From Chlorocebus sabaeus (taxonomy: Eukaryota > Chordata > Mammalia > Primates > Cercopithecidae): a stretch of DNA of 64,000 nt. The notes beneath the pieces are model-generated. The model was given only the letters and a program-made list of their open reading frames with translations, did no database searches and was not told the DNA's origin. The stretch covers positions 32,046,421 to 32,110,420 of the forward strand of contig NC_132929.1 in the NCBI RefSeq assembly GCF_047675955.1, read 5' to 3'. Position numbers and translations under genes: made by a program. Every line of letters begins with the position of its first letter. The stretch's first letter is position 1. Positions 11,261 through 20,430 of the stretch are shown in pieces.

Positions 11261-12164
11261 TAATACGTATTCTGCATGCTAATATCCATCTCTAAGACTG
11301 TTTCTCAGGGAACCCAAGTTGCAATACCAATGTAATCAAATTTTTTGTTTCTCATGTTATTAAAATATATCACTTTACATTAAAGATATATACATTTTTA
11401 AATAATCATTTAAAAATATGATATTGTTTGGATATGTTAAAATTAAGGAATCTGCTACAGAACCACTTTCCTCTGGAAACAAGTAGGGCTGGTTGATTTG
11501 CTGTGATGGAAAAACAATCAGGAGTGTGAAGGGCATTTAAAGTAGGCTACAAAATTGTTAAGTCTCCATACTTGAGAAACTATACTGGGAACTGGGAAAC
11601 AGCATTGGAGTTTACGTAGAGGGGAGAGAAATTAGGAGGTTGCTAGTCCCAGTGGGATCCACAAGAAGTTTTTGTTGTTGTTGTTAAGGCCTCTAGCTAT
11701 ACAGCTTCTTGAAGGCTAGGACAGATTCCCACAAAGGGCTCTGTCAAAGGCATTACAGCATAGTGAAGATGACTTCGTGTAGCCATCATCTGCCTTCTCT
11801 ATGTTCTTAGTCCCCTCTGCTGTTAGTCTCTCAGAACATCTTTTCCCCCTAATATTTTATTAGCCAATAGAAGTATGCAGAGGATATTTGAATTTTAGAA
11901 GAGAATTCAAAAGAAGGTATAATCTTTCAACATATTAGCATGAATCTGAATTGCCAATGAGAGTTTCAGATACTATAACTAAGAGCAGGAATGGTAATTT
12001 AGGGGAGACAGTCTACCCAGTGTTGAGCCCGATAATCTTTCCAAACACCTTTAATAGAGCCTTTGATTAATTGTGCCTTGTGCTGTGATTACTCATCCAC
12101 CCCACACTGACACCTTGGTCATACAGTTTGCCTCACTATCAGTTTGAACTTCAACTCTGAATTT
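11261..12164. other. Unclassified DNA, no gene seen
   Basis: AT-rich up to about 11450, then balanced. A short TTG run (11671-11684) is present. No repeat family or exon is recognised. Confidence 0.4.
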
Positions 12165-13180
12165 GACAATTCATTCAATAAGTAATTACTGAGAACCTAC
12201 CAGGTGCCAGAGATACAGTAGTAAACAATCAAGACAAGGTCCCTGCCTTCTACTGAAGTAAGACAAATAAACAAACAGATAAACAAATATCATTGTTGCA
12301 GATAGCAAGAAGGGCTAAGACAAGAATAAAGCAAGGTTAAGTTAGAGGACAACCAGGTGACCATTTTAGCTGTGATGAGTGAGGTCAATGAAGACCTTTC
12401 TGAACAGGTGACATGTGAACAGACACCTGAATGGTGAACATCAAGTCGTGAAGATTTAGGCAGAAGAGCATCTGAGGCAAAGGCTGTATTAGGAGCACAG
12501 CAAACACAGGGGAGAATGACAGATGGGTTGGAGCAGTAGGCAGGGGTCAGATCAAATAATTTGGATTTTGTTCTAAATACAGAAGTCACTGAAGGAATTT
12601 TTGTAAAGAATGAGACATACAATGTGATCTAAATTTGCAGAGATCCCTCCAACTGCTGCTTGAGGAGAGGGCTGTAAGAGAATGACAGTGAAGTCAATTG
12701 GAAAGGTAGAGTTACAGAGCGGGTGAGGTTGAGCATAGTGGTGGTAGAGGTTATGGGAAGTACTGGGTTCAGAATGGATTTTAGAAATAAAACCAACAGG
12801 ACTTGGCAATAGATTAGGTGTAAAGAATGACAAAGAGATGACTCAAATATATCTCCCAGGTGTCCTTGCTGGCATAACTGAATGAATTATGGTACTATCG
12901 ATTGGGATGGAGAACACTGGAGTAGACTTGGAGGCCAGGGAAAAATAAAGAGTTATGTTTGGACATGTTAAATTTGAGATGTCTACATCTCACTGAAGAT
13001 CTTAAATAGGACACTTGTATATATAAATCCATAGTTCAGAAGAGAAGCTGGGGCTAGAAGTGTAGTTCTACACATCAACTGATAAGGATGCTTTTGAAAC
13101 CCATGAGACTAGGCGTATCAAGGAGATCAAAGGTATAAGAGATCAAGGACTGAGCTTTGAGGAACTTCAATATTTACAGA

Positions 13181-13346
13181 AGTGGTTTACAACACTCCAT
13201 GCACATTGAAATTACTAGAATTTTTTTAAATGTTGAAACTCCACCCATCCTTCACAGATCTGATTGGACTGGTCTGGGGTTCAGTTTGAATATCAAGAAA
13301 TTTTAAAACTCAGTGATTCTAAAGCGCAGCTAACGTGGAAACCACC
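13181..13346 (+). mobile_element. MER5A-like hAT-Charlie element
   Basis: 'agtggtttacaacactccat', 'gcacattgaaattactagaa', 'ggactggtctggggttcagt' and 'gtggaaaccacc' follow the MER5A consensus from its 'cagtggttctcaaactt' start to its inverted 'gagaaccactg' end. It is nested in the antisense L2. Confidence 0.7.
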
Positions 13347-13370
13347 GATTAAAAATTGTTAATAGCAGCT

Positions 13371-13491
13371 GTCTGACAGGCTGAGTGGGGAGAATCACGT
13401 AAGCCCAGGAGGTCAAGGCTACAGTAAGCTATGTTCATACCTTGCACTCCAGCCTAAGTGACAGAGCAAGACCCCAACTCTTAAAAAAAAA
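13371..13491 (+). mobile_element. Alu right-monomer fragment (AluJ-like)
   Basis: 'ggctgagtggggagaatcac', 'gtaagcccaggaggtcaagg', 'ctacagtaagctatgttcat' and 'gcactccagcctaagtgaca' are followed by an A10 tail. Only the 3' half of an Alu is present, with old (J-like) bases, nested in the L2. Confidence 0.85.
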
Positions 13492-13899
13492 ATGGGAAGA
13501 GAAGGCTAAGCTGGAATTACTAGAATGAAAAGAGCCATAAGCGAGGTAGGAAGAAAACCAGGACAGTAGTATCCTGGAAATTAAGTGAAGAGACTGTTGC
13601 AAGTATGGAATGGTCAACTGTGATAAATGCTAATGACACATTAAGTAAAATGAGAGAGGAGAGAAGGACATGAGGGTGTGGGTGACCCAAACGTGAAGTT
13701 TTTATAGGATGTAGGGATGAAGGCCTGCCCAGCACAGGCTAAAGGGAGAGGATATTGAGAAGGTGGGGATTGCTGCTGTGTGCTGTGTCCCTTCTGCCCT
13801 GGGCCAGGGTCACCCAAATCCTAGGCTCACATCCAGCATCTCTGGCTGCTCCTTGTTCAGGGGCTTGGATGGTCAATGTCCCTCAAATAACACTATCTC

Positions 13900-14090
13900 A
13901 ATTACTTATTCAAAAAGCCAGTCAACATTTATTCCACAGCTCACTGAATACATACTCAGCACTTACATGTGCTAGTTATTGTTAGGTAGTGGGGCTACGG
14001 TGCCAAGTAAGTTAGAGTTCTTGCTCTCATGAAATTGTCAGTTCACTGAGGAAGAGGGTCACAAATAATCACAACAAAATAGCAATATTG
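13900..14090 (-). repeat. LINE-2 3' end, antisense
   Basis: 'ccagtcaacatttattccac', 'acttacatgtgctagttatt', 'gtagtggggctacggtgcca' and 'gagttcttgctctcatgaaa' correspond to reverse-complemented L2 3' end ('caaacatttattgagc..gtgccaggcactg..ctggggatacag..ccctgccctcaaggagct'). Confidence 0.6.
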
Positions 14091-14189
14091 ATTCTACTTC
14101 CCCAATGTTACTCTTCTTTCTACTCGCATTTCCACTCATCTAGTTTAGGTAATGAAAATGAATAATAATGTCCTCAGCAGCCTTCCTGT

Positions 14190-14290
14190 ATCCAGTCTCT
14201 CCCTTCTTGCCAATCTAGTTTAAACCTTGCTGGCAAATTCCTCTTTCTAAAACACAGCCCTGTTCATGTCATCTGTTAATTGAGGAAGCA
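14190..14290 (+). repeat. LINE-2 fragment, sense
   Basis: 'ctggcaaattcctctttcta', 'aaacacagccctgttcatgt' and 'catctgtta' match the L2 segment '..agtgatctttctaaaacacaaatctgatcatgtcac..'. It probably belongs to the same L2 that resumes at 14790 and 15455 around later Alu insertions. Confidence 0.6.
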
Positions 14291-14408
14291 TTCATTGAGC
14301 ACCTACTAAGTACAAAAAGAAATGCAAGGTCTTCCCTCCTACAATCTAGGGTCAATTTATGGTTCAAAAATCTCAATCATGTAATATCGATTAGAAGTAA
14401 ACTTAGCA

Positions 14409-14662
14409 TGGGAGGCTGAGGCGGGCGGATCATGAGGTCAGGAGATTGAGACCATCCTGGTTAACACGGGGAAAGCCCGTCTCTACTAAAAATACAAAAA
14501 ACTAGCCAGGCGAGGTGGTGGGCACCTGTAGTCTCAGCTACTCGGGAGGCTGAGGCAGGAGAATGGTGTGAACCCGGGAGGCGGAGCTTGCAGTGAGCTC
14601 AGATCCCGCCACTGCACTCCAGCCTGGGCGACAGAGCGAGACTCCGTCTCAAAAAAAAAAAA
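14409..14662 (+). mobile_element. 5'-truncated Alu of AluYR-like type, with target duplication
   Basis: The Alu begins at the 'gggaggctgaggcgggcgga' point, about 35 bases into the consensus, and ends in an A tail. The 14-mer AAGTAAACTTAGCA flanks it exactly (14395-14408 and 14663-14676), so the truncation occurred at insertion. 'caaaaaactagccaggcgag' resembles the AluYR/YRa lineage of Old World monkeys. Confidence 0.93.
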
Positions 14663-14789
14663 AAGTAAACTTAGCAGATGTCTAGTCCATACCTGAATCT
14701 CCTGTATGAATCCCTTTATAAACGATAAATGGACAGCTGGATGGAGAATCCATTTTTTTAAAGGAGCCAAATACATATTCTAGAAGCTG

Positions 14790-14872
14790 GAATTTTTACA
14801 AGTTCTTCCTTCAGTCCCTCTTCCTGCTCAACAGAGTACAAGCTTCTTCATTGCCATTCAAGACCTTCTGTA
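14790..14872 (+). repeat. LINE-2 fragment, sense (continues after Alus)
   Basis: 'cttcttcattgccattcaag' and 'accttctgta' match L2 '..ccttagcatggcattcaaggccctccatga..'. The text is cut at 14872 by an AluJ and resumes at about 15448 with 'agaccttctgtagtttgacc', so the last bases before the Alu are duplicated on both sides. Confidence 0.65.
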
Positions 14873-15175
14873 GGCCAGGCATAGTGGTTCACGCCCATAA
14901 TCTCAGTACTTTGAGAGGCCAAGGTGGGAGGATCGCTTGAGCCCAAGAGTTTGAGACCAACCTGGACAACACAGTGAGATCTTGTCTCTACAATAAAATA
15001 AAATAAAATAAAAATTAGCGGGGCGTTGTGGCATGCTCCTGTGGTCCCAGCTACTTGGGAGGCTGTGGTTGGAGGACTGCTTGAGCCCAGGAGTCAAGAC
15101 TCCAGTGACTCACGATCATGCTACTGCACTGCAGCCTGGGTGACACAGCAAGATCCTGTCTCTTAAAAAACTAAA
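14873..15175 (+). mobile_element. AluJ element, sense
   Basis: It runs from 'taggccaggcatagtggttc' to 'gatcctgtctcttaaaaaac'. 'gaggatcgcttgagcccaag' and 'gcagcctgggtgacacagca' are J-type. The central linker has expanded to an AAAAT repeat (14992-15014). Confidence 0.9.
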
Positions 15176-15180
15176 GTAAA

Positions 15181-15447
15181 TGAGAAGCTGAGGCAGGAGA
15201 ATCACTTGAACCCAGGAGTTTGAGAACAGCCTGGGCAACATGGTGACACTTCATCTCTACAATAGATGTAAAAATCAGCCTGTCGTGGTGGTGTACACCT
15301 GTAGCTACTCAGGAGGCTGAGGTGGGAGGGTCACCTGACCCTGGGGAGTTTGAGGCTGCAGTGAGCCATGATCATGCCACTGCACTCCAGCCTGGGCAAC
15401 AGAGTGAGATCCTATGTTAAATAAAAATAAAATAAAATAAAAAAAGA
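15181..15447 (+). mobile_element. AluJ element, 5'-truncated, sense
   Basis: It begins inside the left arm ('gagaagctgaggcaggagaa') and ends 'aacagagtgagatcctatgt' plus an AAAAT-rich tail (15420-15446). 'cctgggcaacatggtgacac' is J-like. It directly follows the previous AluJ tail, giving an Alu pair inside the L2. Confidence 0.88.
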
Positions 15448-15454
15448 CCTTCTG

Positions 15455-15855
15455 TAGTTTGACCCTAAGGCACTCATGTCCTAGTTTCTGATATTCTCCC
15501 TTTACATTACCTTTCCTGGATATGCTTTCACACCATCACACTTTCCCCTTATTCCATATAATCACATCTTACACATCCTTCAAGGCCAAGGTCAAGGTCC
15601 ACCATCTCCATAACACTATGCTGAGTCCCTTAGCTGACTCATTACCTCCCTCACCTGAGATCCCTCAGGCTTTACTTTTACATTCCTTAGGGGTTTCTAT
15701 ATTTGATGATTGGTGCACCTGTCCTTTTTTTCATGCCTCACTGAAAGGTCCGTGAGATCTGGGCTTATCTCCTGGATGTCTCTGTCTCCTCCATGGTACC
15801 CAGCATAGTGACTTGGAAGTTTCACTTGACAGCCACTTGTGGAATGAATAGAGAA
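15455..15855 (+). repeat. LINE-2, sense, 3' part
   Basis: 'acatccttcaaggccaaggt', 'caaggtccaccatctccata', 'ctcactgaaaggtccgtgag' and 'acccagcatagtgacttgga', ending near 'gtggaatgaatag', follow the L2 3' end in order. A diverged relative of the same unit lies at 18807-19110. Confidence 0.7.
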
Positions 15856-16190
15856 GTGATTCTCTGGATCTGTTTCTCATTTTGTGAAAGGAGCAGCTTT
15901 CTTAACATACAAAGATTTCTACTAACTCTAATAATATAATTCGTAAATTTAAAGTATTCGATAGTATTGCATGCCTGATACTGTGTTTTCCATTTCAAAG
16001 ACACGATTGTGATTTTTTTGGGGGAAAGACAATACACAAGAAACAATTCACCTATAAACTGAATATTTTAAAATGCTAGTTGTTAGCAACAGAAAATAAT
16101 GAAGTTACTTATAGTGGGAGGAGATACATGTAGTCAAGAGTCACCAGAGCATTACAAGGAAGAGGTGCTAGCTGAACTGGGCTTTGAAAT
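15525..16190. repeat. Copy 1 of a local duplication holding a tail-to-tail L2 pair
   Basis: A sense L2 3' end (to about 15855) is followed by a spacer containing 'attctctggatctgttt' and then an antisense L2 ('tactgtgttttccatttcaa' onward, ending 'gctgaactgggctttgaaat'). The same order with the same spacer words recurs at 18807-19475. Similarity extends over the L2 junction, so two independent L2 insertions do not explain it. Confidence 0.6.
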
Positions 16191-16245
16191 CCCCATACAG
16201 TTAAGTCCTGAACATCATAAGCCTAGAACAAAGGCTAAGTCAGGG

Positions 16246-16259
16246 CCACTAGAGGGAGC
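16246..16259 (+). promoter_or_regulatory. CTCF-like motif, one mismatch
   Basis: CCACTAGAGGGAGC matches the CTCF core CCASYAGRKGGCRS at 13 of 14 positions; the mismatch is A for C in the GGC. It lies in or next to diverged L2 sequence. Occupancy cannot be judged from sequence. Confidence 0.3.
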
Positions 16260-17150
16260 CAAGGCTTGCAATCTGCAGAATGTGCTTCGGCTGAATTAGC
16301 CTTGAGTTCACATATTCTAAAACATTTGCTTAGCAGATTGAAAAGGATCATCTTTATCACACATTTGAATGCATCTAGAGGACCATTTCTAAAATGCAAG
16401 CTATGTTGAGTTTATTTTCAGTTTTTAATAGTGTTAAACCTCTTTGGAGAAGATTAATATTAAGAACTTAATGTCTGTGCATTTCATGCCATTTTTGCCA
16501 GTGACTATATCCTGAGACTTATTGGTGAGTTAATCTAAGATATTTAACAACCCCTAATGGGGTTTCTAGGGATGGAGGTAGAGAAGGATCAGGTGGGATC
16601 CTGTTCTATTCCCCTCCCACCTAATCAGACTGGCCGGGAGCTGGGCTGTTCTGGACCCACCAGTTCTCAGAGCTTGAGGCTCTCATACCATCAGGCCGGG
16701 GTCTAGAGGTTACTACCCATATTTTCAAATACCAAGCCTGTGGGACCAATTATGGCTACCCACCTCTAGTCTTTTCACTCGGTCCAAACCTACAGAAAGC
16801 CCTAAGCAAGTAGTGTTTTAAAGTACCTGGATATTCTGGGGCAGCAGTGTGAGTTCAGTCTGACCACCACCACCAGACCTGGCCCTCGTACTGGGTCTTG
16901 ATGGATAGCTCAGGGTGAAGGAGTGAGGCTCCTATTCACAGTTGGGTGATAAGAGTAAGGAGTAGCTGGAAGGTGAGGGAAAGTAAATTGGCTAATATCC
17001 TGATTGACTACCCTGCCTCAAAGAGGGTGACACTAGACAAGGTGAAATTACATGAAATCACATATTTACTAAAGGATTAGCACTGGATATTTTCTTGCCA
17101 TGTATAAATGTTTACTTGTACTAAAATTTGGGACACAGGAACTTAAGAAA
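16260..17150. other. Unclassified DNA, no gene seen
   Basis: GC-richer from 16560 to 16990 ('aatcagactggccgggagct'). No coding frame or known family is recognised; an unrecognised LTR cannot be excluded. Confidence 0.35.
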
Positions 17151-17168
17151 TAAAAAAAGGATATTGTG

Positions 17169-17628
17169 ACTATAAAGCCATTGCGAATTATCCTGAGTAT
17201 CCCTGAGAAGAACCCTCACGCTACGAGGAAAACACTCCAGGGGACCCCGGCATGGAGGGGTCTCCCATACCACCTACTCCAAGTGCCACCAGATAGACCA
17301 GCTGCTGCAGGGCCTACAAGGTGAGAGTGGAGTACCTGAGAGGCCCCCTTTTCATCGAAAAGCCACTTCCAGAAAGCCTCTTAATGTGCTGTCATCCAGC
17401 TTCCAGCTAAGCAGAGGGCAGGAGACTGAAGACTCACGTCTAGAAAGAAGATAGAAGAGCAAATTGTGGGGGCAGTCTTCCAAGTTGAGTTTGCAAAAAG
17501 CAGTGCATTATCCAGTACTCCTCTGTGACCCCATACTGCTGTCCTGACATCCTCATGCTTTTCCTCTCCCTCTAAATCCTAAGGGAATAAGAAAAGGAAG
17601 ATAAAAGCAAGCAAGCAGAAAATAAAAT
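17169..17628 (+). pseudogene. Retrocopy-like insert of unidentified transcript, flanked by 18-nt direct repeats
   Basis: The 18-mer TAAAAAAAGGATATTGTG occurs at 17151-17168 and again at 17629-17646. The 460 bases between end in an A-rich tract with an AATAAA (17621-17626) just before the second repeat. That is the layout left by L1-mediated retrotransposition: the target copy starts with A's, and the tail of the insert abuts the second copy. The insert is not an Alu, L1 or SVA that I recognise, and its frames are short. The source transcript is unknown to me. Confidence 0.6.
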
Positions 17629-17646
17629 TAAAAAAAGGATATTGTG

Positions 17647-18364
17647 TGGAGACTTGCTTTGGCCACCAGAGATGCCCAGTGAGGGTAAGCCAGATGAACA
17701 GAATCAAGAACAAGGCTGGAGCTGCTACTCCTGGAGGTGCGGCAGGACAGAAAGAGTTCCAGGCAGCATCAGGGAGAAGAAACGAGGGTGTCCTGACTTG
17801 TCTGGAACCTGCTGTGCAGGCTGGAGGGCTGTGGAAAGCCAACCCCAAGGAAGAGTGAGGGATTAAGAGGAGAGGTCTGAGCTGCAAAAGGCTAGGTAGC
17901 TTCTGTCTGTGCTGTCTGAGCTGCTCAACCACTGTGGCTTTTCTCAGAAATAGGCTCCACCTGGCTTCCCTCCAGATCAAGTGCAAACTCTGGAGGCAGA
18001 GTGTGGGCTGAGCTGAGAGAGAAGTGGCCAGCACTCCTGCCCAGACTCCGGGAGCACAGTTTGAACCCTACATAAAACAGAGCCGGGGCCAGGACTGCAG
18101 CAGGTAGAGTAAACACACGGTCTAATGTGCTGGGGCAAGAGCAGGTGGGGTCAGTGTCCTGTCTCTGCCTGACTCTGCCAAAGGAGAGTGGGACTGGAAA
18201 CTTCCCTGCGCTTGTGGGGTGTGGGTAAGAGGGGACAAGTGGAATTGAGAAACAAGAAGAGAGACAACTTTTTTTCTGTGGGGGAGCTGGGGTTGGCCAC
18301 ATCAAGAGGAGCTCCAATTCAGGCAGATTACAGTGTTCTTCCAGTAAACCCCCTGGAGGCTCAG
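17647..18364. other. Unclassified GC-richer DNA
   Basis: About 50 percent GC and purine-rich. Frames up to 150 codons exist on the reverse strand (17579-18034, 17925-18317) but overlap each other and cross the retrocopy end, and no domain is recognised. No repeat family is assigned. Confidence 0.4.
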
Positions 18365-18712
18365 TGTTTTAGTCTGTTTTGTGCTGCTATAACATAACAT
18401 ACCCAAGAAGAGTGGCTAAAAACAGAAATTTATGTCTCATATTCCTAGAGGCTGGCAAGTCCAAGATCAAGGTGTTAGCATCTGACCAGGGCCTTCTTTC
18501 CGTGTCATAACATGGTAGAAGGACAGAGAGAGGGGGACCAAACTCATTTTTTTTTTATAAGGAACATGCTCCTGCCATAACTGCATGAGAGAAGAGCCCC
18601 CATGATCCAAACACCTCCCATTAGGCCTCATCACTCAACACCATTGCTTTGGGAATCAAGCTTTCAACACACAAACCTTGGTGGGTCGGGGAGGGACATT
18701 CAAACGACAGCA
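18365..18712 (-). mobile_element. MaLR solo LTR (MLT1/MSTD-like), antisense
   Basis: The + strand starts TGTTTTAGTCTGTTTTGTGC and ends ATTCAAACGACAGCA, the reverse complement of a MaLR LTR. The interior contains 'gaggctggcaagtccaagat' and 'aacacctcccattaggcctc'. The pentamer CTCAG is perfectly duplicated on both sides (18360-18364 and 18713-18717), defining a solo LTR of 348 bases. Confidence 0.88.
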
Positions 18713-18806
18713 CTCAGTGTGAATTGTCGCCACAATCACAGTTGTCACATATGACTCTGTGGTCTGGTTTTGAATTGGACTTAAAGCTTGGTAAAAGCCA
18801 AAAGGC

Positions 18807-19475
18807 ATTCACACTTGGGTACTCTTCCCCAAACCCCACACATCAAATCCTTCAAGGTTGGGTTCAGGTGCCACTGTCTCCATAAAACCATCTGAGTCTC
18901 TCAGCTGACCTGCTACCTCCCTCACCTGAGATTGCACCGCCTTGTTTTCACCTTTCATATGGGTTTCCATCTTTGATAACTGGTGCACACGTACTCTTTC
19001 TCACACCTCACTGAAAGGTCTGTGAGGCTATGCTCATTTCTTGGGCTCTCTGTGCCCCCTACAGCACCCAGCACAGTGGCTTGGAAGTTTCACTAGATGC
19101 TTGTAGAACAAATACAGCAGCAATTCTCTGGATCTGTTTTCTATTGTATTAAAGGTAGAAACTATATAAATGTTTCCCCAAAGTCATTTTTCTGATTCTC
19201 TAATTTAGATTAAGTATTAAATACCTACCACATATCTGACCTTGTGTGTTTCTGATTTCAAAGAAATGAAAGACACAATTGTGATCTCATTGTGGTAACA
19301 CAACATAGAAGGAACAATTAGACTATGAGACTAATATAATAAAAAAGCTTAATTGTACCACATTGTAAGAGGAGATCAGAAGCAGGAGAGCTGCGTGTGG
19401 TCCACGGAGGGAAGGGAGATCTGAAAGGGAGAGTAGTTGGTTACACTAAGCTTTGAAGATGGGTCGGATTTGCAC
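18807..19475. repeat. Copy 2 of the local duplication holding a tail-to-tail L2 pair
   Basis: It parallels 15525-16190. Shared words include 'ctacctccctcacctgagat', 'ggtgcac', 'ctcactgaaaggtc', 'gtgacttggaagtttcact' (here 'gtggcttggaagtttcacta'), 'attctctggatctgtt' and 'aagctttgaagatggg' (copy 1 'gggctttgaaatcc'). The first half is L2 sense and the second half L2 antisense. No Alu interrupts this copy. Divergence is high, so the duplication is old. Confidence 0.6.
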
Positions 19476-20430
19476 AGGTTTGACAGCCCTACTGATGTTG
19501 CAGCCCTTGCCCTTGATTCCCTGCCTTGGGCCTGGAGCCTGGAGTGACCCATCTCCTTGAGCTGTCCTGGTTTTCTTGTCATGGGTTATGCCTCCCAAGC
19601 AGAAATTGCAGGAGTTGTTGAGAAGGGACAACCATCAGGACACTTTTTGGATTTTTGTTCCTCATAAACTGAGAAAACTGGGCTGGGCTGGCTGAGAATC
19701 CTCCTTGACTTCGCCCTCCTTCTCAGTTAAGTAGGAACAAGTCTCACTACAATGCTTTCCACTTGTCAAACACAGACCTTCCTTGCCCTGATCTACCAGG
19801 ATGAAACCTTCCCACTTCTTATGAGGCCACCCACAATCTGAGGCTTTACCCTTGCCATGACACTTGGGGTATCTTGTTCAGAGTTCCCATCATCCAGCTA
19901 TTGGAAAAGTAATTCCAGTACTCAGCTGGTGGCCATGGAAACTTAACTGTCCTCAGTTCAGGGATATAAGATTTCTCTAAGCCCCTCTACCTGAGAGATT
20001 AGACTTTCATTCTCCAGAGTCTGGTGGAGGTCTGGTTTAATAGGTGAGACAGAAAGCCATGGACCCTCAGGGGTAAGTTTGTGCTTACCCCTGTCAACAT
20101 GAGACATAGTGAACCAGTCTGGGGCCCCAGTTTTGCCCTTTCATCCAGTTAAAACAATTGCTCTGGAATAATGTGACCTGCGAGTCCAACAAACAGGCGT
20201 ACCCTACACTCAGCACACAGGCTGGCATTGTTAATATGGCTTGCTTTATGGCTTCCCAAGAGAGAAATGCTATGTTTCCTACCATGGCCACCATTTTCTC
20301 TCCCCATATAAGTCTTTACATCTTCAGTGCCTAGCCCAGAACTGGCATGCAAAGACATCCTATAAATGATGCAGAATCCTGAGGGAGACACTTGGCAGAT
20401 GAATGACACTAGCTAATACAGCCTTTAAAG
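19476..20430. other. Unclassified DNA, no gene seen
   Basis: Balanced composition without recognisable repeats. Short frames on the reverse strand have no domain. An unrecognised LTR in the 19900-20050 segment ('gggatataagatttctctaa') is possible but unsupported. Confidence 0.35.

Larger units (their letters stand above)
12165..13690 (-). mobile_element. LINE-2 type element, antisense, with two insertions
   Basis: It starts as the reverse complement of the L2 3' end ('attcattcaataagtaatta', 'aacctaccaggtgccagaga', 'caagacaaggtccctgcctt'). It continues with 'ttctgaacaggtgacatgtg', 'tttggacatgttaaatttga', 'atcaaggactgagctttgag' and, beyond two insertions, 'gtatggaatggtcaactgtg', 'ataaatgctaatgacacatt'. 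This order is a very common antisense L2-related consensus. The interruptions are a MER5A-like element (13181-13346) and an Alu monomer (13371-13491). No reading frame survives. Confidence 0.65.

Noticed and set aside
12290..12833. Two overlapping reverse-strand frames
   Set aside because: They fall in antisense L2-type sequence but have no recognisable LINE protein motif; chance frames.
17579..18034. 151-codon reverse-strand frame
   Set aside because: It overlaps the tail and target duplication of the retrocopy and another frame. No start context, domain or splice support.
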